A DNA stretch of 64,000 bases. Source: Bradyrhizobium sp. 195 (GTDB lineage Bacteria > Pseudomonadota > Alphaproteobacteria > Rhizobiales > Xanthobacteraceae). The notes under the pieces are model-generated. The model had not been told where the DNA came from, did no database searches, and saw only the letters and a list, made by a program, of their open reading frames with translations. The stretch covers positions 7,794,501 through 7,858,500 of the forward strand of contig NZ_CP082161.1 in the NCBI RefSeq assembly GCF_023101665.1. The letters run 5' to 3'. The translations under genes and the position numbers were made by a program. Positions 41,569 through 48,549 of this stretch are shown here, piece by piece. Position 1 is the first letter of the stretch; each line of letters opens with the position of its first letter.

Positions 41569-43999
41569 TCGGCAAGCACAGGCACAAAATCACGGGCCAA
41601 TCTTCTCTCAGCTCCAAGATATTTTGAATCGACCGGACGCAGCCCTTCAGCTTCGATCCGACCCAAACTCCCTAGCACCAGAACGACTTCTCGTGTTTGA
41701 GGTCACTGGCTCAGTGCAAAACTTTGCCAAGGCGGTCCAACGCATCGATGGGTTGGAATTTGCCCGCGAAGAAGAGCTTGAGGCCGATGACTTCGACCCA
41801 AACCCGGAATTTTATCTGCTTGTCCCTCAATTGGGAGCGCTGCAACAAATCGTTTCGCTTTGGGAACTGTGGCTGCGGGACGGTAGCGTCCCTAGAAACT
41901 ACACACCTTGGCGAGACCTGTTTTTGCAGCTTCGCGCCGTTCGTCCTTGGGGGCCCGCTGATCGCGTATCGCATGCAAATCGGGAATATTTTCACATTCT
42001 AGCGGACGACGCGCCAGACACAGAGTTTTTTAGACTAGAGATCGAGCTAGTCTTCAGGAGTTCGGTCGAATCATCCCAATCGATCGAACGCGATGCTCGT
42101 CAGCTTATTGAGGCGATCGGTGGACAGGTGGTCCACCAAGCTTATCGACCAGAATTCGCGTTTCACGCCCTTCTCGCTGAAGTATCTGCGACGGAAATAC
42201 GCCGCATCGCCGCGCTCGATCCAACATCGCTCGCCGGCGCAGATCCGATTGCTGCAATTACTCCCCAGAGCATTGGGGCGGCTATTGATGTCGCCGACGA
42301 AATCAGTTCCGAAGGGATTGTACGATCGGCGCCTAGTAGACAGCAACCAATCGCGGCTGTCTTCGATGCGATTCCGGTTCAAGCCCACCCACTGCTCGTC
42401 GATCGGCTGAGAATAGACGATCCTGACGATCTTGAGACCCGCGCGGTCGGGCAGCGGGTTCACGGGACGGCAATGGCCTCGCTAGTTGTTCACGGCGACC
42501 TGAATGATGCTCCTTCACCGCTCAACCGTCAGGTCTATTTCAGGCCCGTTATGTATGCGCCCGGATTCGGCGTGGAAAAATTTGACGAAAATCGACTCGT
42601 AGCCGATGTGATTTTCGAGGCCGTCATGCGCATGAGGAGCACTGACGGGCCAGAAGTGATCATCGTGAATTTATCTCTCGGCGACACGACCAAGCCCTTC
42701 TACGGTAAGATATCCACATGGGCCCGCGCACTCGATTACTTATCCTACACGTACGGCATACTCTTCATCATAAGCGCTGGAAATTCAGAACAAGCAGTCG
42801 TTCTGGACGACTTTCCCGATGAACTAGGTTTCAGCAGCGCCCCCCTTGACGCACGAGGCCAAGCTACCCTGGCCGGTGTGGATGCACTGAAGGCTGATCG
42901 TCGTGTCCTAGCCCCTGCCGACAGTATCAATTCCCTGACGATCGGAGCTTGGCACAACGATTCCTCGCAAGAGGCCTTTAGAGGAGCGACTCCCTTCCCA
43001 CCCTTCACTGGTGTAGAGATGCCGAACCTCTCTTCAAGGCTCGGTCCTGGTTTACGACGAGCGATTAAGCCTGAGGTTTTATTTGCAGGCGGAAGAGAGA
43101 GGGCCAGGATTTGGCCTGCGTCTTCGCCCGTAAATTTAGCACCACATCCTCATCCTAGCCGCTATTGGGGGCTAAAAGTTGCGGCTCCCCCGCAAAATGG
43201 AACACTTGGAACGCACTTCACAATCGGTACAAGTGCCGCGGCCGCTTTGGCTACTCACTCAGGGCATCGAATATTCGATGCCCTTGAAGAGGCTTACCCT
43301 CAACTTATTGAAGCGATGCCGTTGGCGGAGCGCGCTGTTCTTCTCAAATCTTTTCTAGTTCATTCTGCTTCTTGGCGCGGCAGCGAAGGGTTCGTTCGTG
43401 CCGTTGTCGACCCGACATCGACGCTCCATCATGAGCATTGGCGGCGTGAGGTTAGTCGTTACTTAGGCTTTGGATTCGTTGACCCGGACAACGTTGTTGC
43501 TTGCACGAACGACCGTGCGACGTTGTGGGCGACCGGAGCCCTCGGTTCAGAAGAGTCCCTGATATTCGATCTGCGCGTGCCTCAGTCGCTTACGACCTCA
43601 GCTTCTGTGCGAGAAATACGCGCCACGCTCGCTTGGTTTACACCTACGCGCCCTGGGCACCTGGCTTATAGAGCTGTGAAGCTCAAAATCGACTCACTCG
43701 AACAAAATTCTCTACAACTGACCGGCGTAAGTACGACGTCAGATCAGCCCTCCAATAGCCAGTCCGAAAGTGGAACTGTTGTTCACCGAAGGTGGACAAG
43801 CTCGCAAATCGGCCAAGCTGAAAACGACGCGACAGTTCCGATTCAGATTCAGAGAGAGCGAGATCAAGGGACGCCAATCGACGAACCAATTCCATTTGGC
43901 CTGGTGATCACGATCGAGATGCCGGGAGAAGCTCAGATATATGAGGAGGTTCTCACGAGCATCCAAGTACGACCGAGAGTGCCGATCCGCGCAGTGTAG
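41468..43999 (+). CDS. ietS: Subtilisin-like serine protease of an IetAS-type system (IetS-like)
   Basis: The 843-residue S8 peptidase has the full catalytic triad: D300 in AAVFDAIP, H332 in HGTAMASLV, and S589 in GTSAAAALATHSG. N439 in IISAGNSE forms the oxyanion hole. The first 290 residues are a family-specific N-terminal region and the last 190 a beta-rich tail. In IetAS the protease is the toxin or effector, held by the ATPase. The ATG at 41468 lies inside ietA, giving a 101-nt overlap in a different frame; no later start codon precedes the conserved region. There is no signal peptide, so it acts in the cytoplasm. Composition is as AT-rich as ietA. Confidence 0.88.
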   Translation: MPHDPQKPLLRLNDPRDVPKRRSGGGGGRVRRFDRQAQAQNHGPIFSQLQDILNRPDAALQLRSDPNSLAPERLLVFEVTGSVQNFAKAVQRIDGLEFAREEELEADDFDPNPEFYLLVPQLGALQQIVSLWELWLRDGSVPRNYTPWRDLFLQLRAVRPWGPADRVSHANREYFHILADDAPDTEFFRLEIELVFRSSVESSQSIERDARQLIEAIGGQVVHQAYRPEFAFHALLAEVSATEIRRIAALDPTSLAGADPIAAITPQSIGAAIDVADEISSEGIVRSAPSRQQPIAAVFDAIPVQAHPLLVDRLRIDDPDDLETRAVGQRVHGTAMASLVVHGDLNDAPSPLNRQVYFRPVMYAPGFGVEKFDENRLVADVIFEAVMRMRSTDGPEVIIVNLSLGDTTKPFYGKISTWARALDYLSYTYGILFIISAGNSEQAVVLDDFPDELGFSSAPLDARGQATLAGVDALKADRRVLAPADSINSLTIGAWHNDSSQEAFRGATPFPPFTGVEMPNLSSRLGPGLRRAIKPEVLFAGGRERARIWPASSPVNLAPHPHPSRYWGLKVAAPPQNGTLGTHFTIGTSAAAALATHSGHRIFDALEEAYPQLIEAMPLAERAVLLKSFLVHSASWRGSEGFVRAVVDPTSTLHHEHWRREVSRYLGFGFVDPDNVVACTNDRATLWATGALGSEESLIFDLRVPQSLTTSASVREIRATLAWFTPTRPGHLAYRAVKLKIDSLEQNSLQLTGVSTTSDQPSNSQSESGTVVHRRWTSSQIGQAENDATVPIQIQRERDQGTPIDEPIPFGLVITIEMPGEAQIYEEVLTSIQVRPRVPIRAV

Positions 44000-44031
44000 A
44001 ACAATTTCCGCTGAAAAACTCCCAACTCCGC

Positions 44032-44058
44032 TATACTCGCCCCGGTAGCATCACCGGG
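44032..44058 (+). promoter_or_regulatory. Promoter -10 and leader hairpin of the truncated DUF2235 copy
   Basis: TATACT at 44032-44037 is a -10-like hexamer, followed at 44041-44058 by the stem-loop CCCGGT-AGCATC-ACCGGG. GAGGG follows directly as the ribosome site. The same layout precedes the intact gene at 48512-48538, with one base pair of the stem swapped. Confidence 0.5.
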
Positions 44059-44069
44059 AGGGATATCCC

Positions 44070-44300
44070 GTGGAGCACGAGCGCAACGTTGACCACAAAT
44101 CCGAGCCGAAAAACCTCGTCATCTGTCGTGAAGGCACCGGCAACGAGATCTCGGAGAACATCCCCGACGTCCTGAAGCTCTATCGCTGCCTGCGCAAGAC
44201 GGACAGGACTCATCCGCGGCAGATGGTGTCCCGCAATCCTGGGGTAGGCACGGCGACGGCACCAGTAAACAGCGCCCCTCGCGCGTTAACCGTCCATTAA
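44070..44300 (+). pseudogene. Truncated 5' copy of the DUF2235 hydrolase gene
   Basis: The first about 64 codons, together with the upstream leader, match the intact gene at 48550 (SEPKNLVIC, GTGNEISENI, VLKLYRCLRKT, THPRQMV, GVGT). After GVGTATAPV the similarity stops and the frame ends 12 codons later. The hydrolase nucleophile elbow (GFSRG) is not included, so the product cannot be active. The conserved CCDGTGNE segment has become CREGTGNE, showing decay. It is probably a duplication remnant left when the intervening 4.2 kb was inserted or when one copy was cut. Its tail holds a CtrA box serving the next gene. Confidence 0.85.
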
Positions 44301-44302
44301 CC
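44286..44302 (+). promoter_or_regulatory. CtrA box upstream of the HTH/short-ftsZ unit
   Basis: TTAACCGTCCATTAACC is a perfect match to the CtrA consensus TTAACC-N5-TTAACC. It lies 80 bp upstream of the ATG at 44382. CtrA is the alphaproteobacterial cell-cycle master regulator. The site overlaps the end of the DUF2235 remnant. Confidence 0.7.
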
Positions 44303-44381
44303 AACCCAGCCTAGCCTCGACTCATCGTCCAGCCATCATTAGCCCGAAATGCCTTCCCGGTTCGCTCCAGGAGAAGCACCG

Positions 44382-44894
44382 ATGTGCGTTGCGTTGTTGA
44401 CGTATGCCGATCTCAGTGCCCGCCTCGATATCTCGCGCGAGGCCGCTCGTTCGCTCGCCAGGCGACGCGGTTTGCCGCGCTCGCGTTCGGATGATGGCAA
44501 GGCCCTGGTGAGCGTTGATCTCTCCGAACTCCGGTACACGCCTCGCCCACGACGTCGCGGCCGGGCAGACCCCATCGATGCCTCCATGGCAAAGATCGAG
44601 GCATTCAAGGCGGAGGCCTTCAAGGCGGAGGTCGCGCGGCTCGAAGCCCTCGCAGCCGGCGCCAGGGCAGATTTCGAGCGCGAGCGCGAGCGCGCCGATC
44701 GCCTGGCCGTCGAGCTGATGCAGGCGGCGGCCGAGACGAAGGCCGCCAATGCGTGGGCGGCACGCCTGGAAGACGAAGTGACGGCTTTGCGGACCGGTCG
44801 CCGCCCTGGCGGCGCGATCGCGGGACCAGCCGCGCTTCGATTGGGACATCTGGCCGCGGCCATCGTGGACGCAGACCGCGCGGCCTGCAGGTAG
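44382..44894 (+). CDS. HTH/coiled-coil protein of unknown function
   Basis: The start is the ATG at 44382 behind AGGAGAAGCACCG. The 170-residue product opens with an HTH-like segment, [30 protein letters not shown], followed by [14 protein letters not shown]. It continues as a long Ala/Glu/Arg-rich coiled coil (about residues 68-145, with a repeated [16 protein letters not shown] unit). This N-terminal type recurs in rhizobial accessory regions and recalls KfrA-like DNA-binding coiled-coil proteins; that link is inference. It lies 50 bp upstream of the short ftsZ gene and shares its CtrA-box promoter, so it may connect DNA and the division machinery. Confidence 0.78.
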   Translation: MCVALLTYADLSARLDISREAARSLARRRGLPRSRSDDGKALVSVDLSELRYTPRPRRRGRADPIDASMAKIEAFKAEAFKAEVARLEALAAGARADFERERERADRLAVELMQAAAETKAANAWAARLEDEVTALRTGRRPGGAIAGPAALRLGHLAAAIVDADRAACR

Positions 44895-44944
44895 CACTCG
44901 AAACTTTCTCCATCCCGGCCTGCCGGAGCAACCGCGAGGACAGA

Positions 44945-46204
44945 ATGACTGGCATGACCGATATTCACGAGATGAAGGCGCGCATCGTCGTATTCGGGGT
45001 CGGCGGCGCCGGCGGCAATGCCGTCAACAACATGATCACGGGCGGGCTGCAAGGGGTCGACTTCGTCGTCGCCAATACCGACGCGCAGGCGCTTGCCATG
45101 TCGAAGGCGACGCGCCTCATCCAGCTGGGCACGCAGGTGACCGCGGGCCTTGGCGCCGGCTCGCAACCCGAATTGGGACGCGCCGCGGCCGAGGAGGCCA
45201 TCGATACGATCCGCGAACATCTGACCGGCGCGCACATGGTGTTCGTGACTGCCGGCATGGGCGGCGGCACCGGCACCGGGGCTGCACCCATCATCGCCAG
45301 GACCGCGCGCGAGCTCGGCATCCTCACGATCGGCGTGGTCACCAAGCCATTCTACTTCGAGGGCCAGCGCCGCATGCGCTTTGCCGAAGCCGGCATCGAG
45401 GAGTTGCTGAAGACAGTCGACACCCTGCTGATCATCCCGAACCAGAACCTGTTCCGGGTGGCCAGCGAGAAGACCACATTCGCCGATGCCTTTGCCCTTG
45501 CCGATCAGGTGCTTTATTCGGGCGTGGCCTGCATCAGCGACCTCATCGTCAAGGAAGGCCTGATCAATCTCGATTTTGCCGACGTTCTCTGCGTGATGCG
45601 GGAGAAGGGCAAGGCGATGATGGGACGGGGCGAGGCTTCCGGCGAGAAACGCGTGCTCGCCGCCGCCGTGGCCGCAATCTCCAATCCATTGATCGAGAAC
45701 CCCTCGATCAAGCGCGCCAGCGGCCTCATCATCTCCATCACCGGCGGCAGGGATCTCATGCTGTTCGAAGTCGACGAAGCCGCCACCCGCATTCGCGACG
45801 AGGCCGACCCGGACGCCAACATCATCGTCGGCGCGTCGTTTGACGAAAGCCTCGAAGGCATCGTCCGCGTCTCGGTGGTGGCGACCGGGATCGACAATGT
45901 CGACCCGGAGCAGCTGGCGGCGCCGGTGGAAACCGCACTCTCGCAGCTCGCCGGCCGCTTACGCAACGACAGCCGCCGCATCGCCGATCGCATCGAGCGC
46001 AGTGCACCGCTTCCGCAGGTGGAAAGCCCGCCGCTCCGCTCCGAGGCCGGCCGGCCCGCGGGGCAGCCGGCAAGGCCGGATCCGGAATATGCGCGCCGGG
46101 CAGCCGATCGACCGCTCGATCCCTACGGCCGCTCATCTCCGCGCAACGCGACCGACGACAGCATTCTCGATATCCCGGCCTTCCTGCGCCGCGCCGCCAA
46201 CTGA
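44945..46204 (+). CDS. ftsZ: FtsZ-like cell-division GTPase, short second copy type
   Basis: The 419-residue tubulin homologue has the nucleotide site [16 protein letters not shown] (15-30), the signature [10 protein letters not shown] (106-115), NTDAQAL (44-50), and the T7-region segment [12 protein letters not shown]. The C-terminal peptide IPAFLRR, which binds FtsA-like partners, is kept. Alphaproteobacterial primary FtsZ is usually much longer (near 600 residues) with a long linker and lies in the dcw cluster beside ftsA. This copy has a short linker and no ftsQ, ftsA or mur neighbours, so it is probably a paralogue (FtsZ2-like). Start is ATG behind GAGGACAGA. Confidence 0.9.
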   Translation: MTGMTDIHEMKARIVVFGVGGAGGNAVNNMITGGLQGVDFVVANTDAQALAMSKATRLIQLGTQVTAGLGAGSQPELGRAAAEEAIDTIREHLTGAHMVFVTAGMGGGTGTGAAPIIARTARELGILTIGVVTKPFYFEGQRRMRFAEAGIEELLKTVDTLLIIPNQNLFRVASEKTTFADAFALADQVLYSGVACISDLIVKEGLINLDFADVLCVMREKGKAMMGRGEASGEKRVLAAAVAAISNPLIENPSIKRASGLIISITGGRDLMLFEVDEAATRIRDEADPDANIIVGASFDESLEGIVRVSVVATGIDNVDPEQLAAPVETALSQLAGRLRNDSRRIADRIERSAPLPQVESPPLRSEAGRPAGQPARPDPEYARRAADRPLDPYGRSSPRNATDDSILDIPAFLRRAAN

Positions 46205-46616
46205 GCTGGTCGCAAGAGGGGGAGTTGCTGGCCTGCAAGGCCGGAAATGGACCGCTGCCAGGCGGCTCCAAAGCCCGGTGATAGTCGACGAATCGTCTCG
46301 CGCTGCTGGATACTCGCTGCGACAACAACAAAGCTGTCGTCCCGGCCTAGTGCGCAATTGCGCACGGGCGGCCGGGACCCATAACCCCAGGGAGCGGTTA
46401 TGGCGCGAAGTTGCTAACCACGAGTCTTCGCCAAAGAACTCCCTGTGGATATGGGTCCCGGCGCCCCGTGCGCAATTGCGCACTAGGCCGGGACGACGGC
46501 AGAGTTTGTGGGAGGAGCAACGCTCCTTGTGGCAGGAGCAACGCTCCGATGGAGCCGGCCCGCTCCGAACTTCGGACCGCAGGCGAGCTTCTCAAGGCGC
46601 GCGGCGCGCCGATGCG
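46205..46616. other. Convergent intergenic region between ftsZ and the coiled-coil gene
   Basis: It contains the family C repeat at 46336-46497 and two tandem GAGGAGCAACGCTCC-like units (46515-46548 region, GGGAGGAGCAACGCTCC then GGCAGGAGCAACGCTCC). No gene is seen. Confidence 0.5.
46336..46497. repeat. Palindromic intergenic repeat, family C
   Basis: GTCGTCCCGGCCTAG and CTAGGCCGGGACGAC are the outer arms. Each is followed by a TGCGCAATTGCGCA mini-palindrome, and the inner arms are GGGACCCATAACC and GGATATGGGTCCC. This is the best-preserved member, a long near-perfect hairpin. Confidence 0.88.
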
Positions 46617-47300
46617 TCACGCTGCCGTGCTGCGCGGGCTCTCCGCTGTTTCCTTTTTTTCCGGCTCCTTGTCGCGAGACAGCCATGCCGGGAAGCGAAG
46701 CAGGCGATCGTTGCTGTCCTTTGGCGGTTCCACGGGCGGTACGATGGCCGCCTCACTGGCCGAACTCGGGATATCAGGTGCAGCGTGGCCCATTCGCACC
46801 GCATCCGCGCGCTGATCCAGTTCGCGCACCAGGGGATCGATGACGTTGTCGATTTCGGCCGCGACCGATACCAGGAAGCTGTTGAGCTCGCGGGCCTCGG
46901 GCACAACCGCCGCAGCCTGCTCGATCGCCTTGCAGAGACCATCGACAACAGGTGCAAATGCGCTCCCGGCCTGATTGATCCGGGTTTTGATCGCTTCGAT
47001 TTCGCCCAGGACGCGATCACGCTCCCGCCTTTTCTTCTCTTCCGAAAGGCGGGTTTCGATTTCGGCGATCTGAGCCGTCAGGGTGGCGGCTTCGGATGCA
47101 AGAGCATCGCGTCGCCCGCGCGCGCGATCGAGATCGCGACTGAGATTGTCCACTAAGTCGTCCTTTCCGAACATGGCATTGCTCCGTAGGACAGCCGCTT
47201 TGGCCTGTATGAAGCCCTTGGCGCGAACCGCGAGCCCGCCAAGCAGATGCAAGGCAGCATCCGCTGGCATCAATTTCGGTCGCGTCACATGGGCCGACAT
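46617..47300 (-). CDS. Coiled-coil protein of unknown function, partner candidate of short FtsZ
   Basis: From the ATG at 47300 the product has 227 residues. An N-terminal helical segment (PADAALHLLGGLAVRAKGFIQAKAAVL) precedes a long coiled coil (about residues 45-110: DNLSRDLDRARGRRDALASEAATLTAQIAEIETRLSEE broken across heptads). A second helical region follows, then a Pro-rich, charged C-terminus. There is no signal peptide or membrane segment. I recognise no family. A perfect CtrA box lies 36 bp upstream of the start codon and the short ftsZ gene converges on it, so a cell-cycle role is plausible. Confidence 0.75.
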   Translation of the reverse strand: MSAHVTRPKLMPADAALHLLGGLAVRAKGFIQAKAAVLRSNAMFGKDDLVDNLSRDLDRARGRRDALASEAATLTAQIAEIETRLSEEKKRRERDRVLGEIEAIKTRINQAGSAFAPVVDGLCKAIEQAAAVVPEARELNSFLVSVAAEIDNVIDPLVRELDQRADAVRMGHAAPDIPSSASEAAIVPPVEPPKDSNDRLLRFPAWLSRDKEPEKKETAESPRSTAA

Positions 47301-47336
47301 GGTGATCCCCCCATCCTCCACATTAGGCGACCGCAT

Positions 47337-47353
47337 GGTTAACGAAGGGTTAA
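47337..47353 (-). promoter_or_regulatory. CtrA box upstream of the coiled-coil gene
   Basis: On the minus strand the site reads TTAACCCTTCGTTAACC, again a perfect TTAACC-N5-TTAACC match. It lies 36 bp upstream of the ATG at 47300. Two perfect boxes within 3.1 kb, each upstream of a division-type gene, are unlikely by chance in such GC-rich DNA. Confidence 0.7.
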
Positions 47354-47443
47354 TATCAACAGCTGAGGCGGCAAGGAGCGTGCGGATGTGATCGAAAATG
47401 CGCGAAGCTTGCGCGCGCTCGCGGGTACGAACCGTCGCCGGCC

Positions 47444-47722
47444 CTACCCCCGAAAATCAATGCTCCTGAGCACGATACCCGGCGGGGTGCCCTCGAACTC
47501 AGTAGCCTGATACTTGCGTCCCGCGCAGGCTTCGATGCGCTCGCGCAGGCGCATGAACTGCTCTTCGCGCTCGCTCGGCCTGGCGCGCGGGCCGCGTTCG
47601 AGGTCGTCCATCGCGGACGTCGAGATCGCGCAGGCGATCTCCCTCGCGCCGTCCTGCATCGAGAACTGGACGATCCCCCGATCCTGTTCGTGGCCGACAA
47701 AGCGGCCGCTGGTGAGCGTCAT
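47444..47722 (-). CDS. DUF1488 family protein
   Basis: The start is the ATG at 47722, giving a 92-residue protein that opens MTLTSGRFVGHEQDRGIVQFSM and ends with the DUF1488-like tail LRSIDFRG. Between them lie MQDGAREIACAISTSAMDDLE and a helical segment with REEQFMRLRERIEACAGRKY. DUF1488 proteins are small, soluble, alphaproteobacterial proteins of unknown role. The gene is on the same strand as, and upstream of, the coiled-coil gene, but the CtrA box lies between them, so they are separate transcription units. Confidence 0.8.
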   Translation of the reverse strand: MTLTSGRFVGHEQDRGIVQFSMQDGAREIACAISTSAMDDLERGPRARPSEREEQFMRLRERIEACAGRKYQATEFEGTPPGIVLRSIDFRG

Positions 47723-47759
47723 GGGGTTACTCCTTTGCTGCGCGCAAATCAGCCCCACC

Positions 47760-47886
47760 GTCGTCCCGGCCTGGGTGCGCAACTGCGCAGGGGGGCCGGG
47801 TCCCCATGCCCCCGGGCGGCGTTGCCGAGGCACGCTGTGGCACAAGCCATCCGAAACAACTCACTTCGAGGGTGATGGGTCCCCGA
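47760..47886. repeat. Degenerate palindromic repeat, family C
   Basis: GTCGTCCCGGCCTGGGTGCGC starts it and the inner arms are GGGTCCCCATGCC and GTGATGGGTCCCC, but the right outer arm is lost. The rest of the 400-bp gap up to 48122 shows no gene. Confidence 0.7.
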
Positions 47887-48122
47887 GGCAGCAAGCAGCG
47901 CGCTCCCACGCGACGTTTTAGTCCTCGCTATCGGCGTGGTGCAGGCGTACGCTCGATCAGGTCAGCGCAACTCACGCAATTGCCGCAGGTCGATTTTGCG
48001 CTGCATCTGCCGCGCCTCGTGTGCGCGGCACCGCGTGCCCTTCTCGTCGCCGCGAGCCTTGCGCATCATGCAGCGCCAATCTCGCAATCGGACGCATTCG
48101 AACTCCAGAGGAGACGGACGTC

Positions 48123-48257
48123 ATGGCCAAGGGACAGCAACGCAGCAATCGCGAGATCAAGAAGCCGAAGAAAGACAAGATCAAGGCGATCGCCGCGGCC
48201 CCGAGCCGCAAGGAGCCGGCCTGGCAGCCGGATTTCGGACCGGGGAAGAAGAAGTAG
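48123..48257 (+). CDS. Small Lys-rich conserved protein
   Basis: This 44-residue protein starts at an ATG with AGGAGACGGACGTC upstream. It reads MAKGQQRSNREIKKPKKDK at the N-terminus and ends EPAWQPDFGPGKKK. The composition is very basic, with no Cys and no hydrophobic core. Short proteins of this pattern (MAKGQ.RSNRE.KKPKK) are common in rhizobia. I know of no assigned function; nucleic-acid binding is possible given the charge. The good ribosome site supports expression. Confidence 0.7.
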   Translation: MAKGQQRSNREIKKPKKDKIKAIAAAPSRKEPAWQPDFGPGKKK

Positions 48258-48292
48258 AGGCGGATCATAGCAATCGCCGCGGAGCAGGTGCG

Positions 48293-48413
48293 CTCCCTCT
48301 CCCGCTTGCGGGGGAGGGCTGGGGTGGGCGTGTTTCCGCGATCGAGATACTCCCCGTGTGGATAGAGCCCCCACCCGGCGCTTCGCGCCGACCTCCCCCG
48401 CAAGCGGGAGAGG
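48293..48413. repeat. Palindromic intergenic repeat, family G (CTCTCCCGCTTGCGGG type)
   Basis: CTCTCCCGCTTGCGGGGGAGG and CCTCCCCCGCAAGCGGGAGAG-like arms (split here to stay short) face each other 75 bp apart, each also being internally palindromic. A single-arm relative is at 63921-63939. Confidence 0.8.
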
Positions 48414-48511
48414 TGCAGCGAGTGTGCGGGCCGATCACCCAAAACAGCAGGCGCCGCGCTTGACCGTCTCCCGGGCACCGCCATCGTCTCCTCCCCGTCG
48501 CGCTTTTCCGC

Positions 48512-48538
48512 TATACTCGCCCGGGTAGCATCACCCGG
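48512..48538 (+). promoter_or_regulatory. Promoter -10 and leader hairpin of the DUF2235 gene
   Basis: TATACT at 48512-48517 is followed at 48521-48538 by the stem-loop CCGGGT-AGCATC-ACCCGG. The last stem bases run into GGAGG, the ribosome site. Compared with the duplicate at 44041, the third stem pair is G-C here and C-G there, a compensatory change that supports the fold in RNA. Confidence 0.55.
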
Positions 48539-48549
48539 AGGCGCATCCC

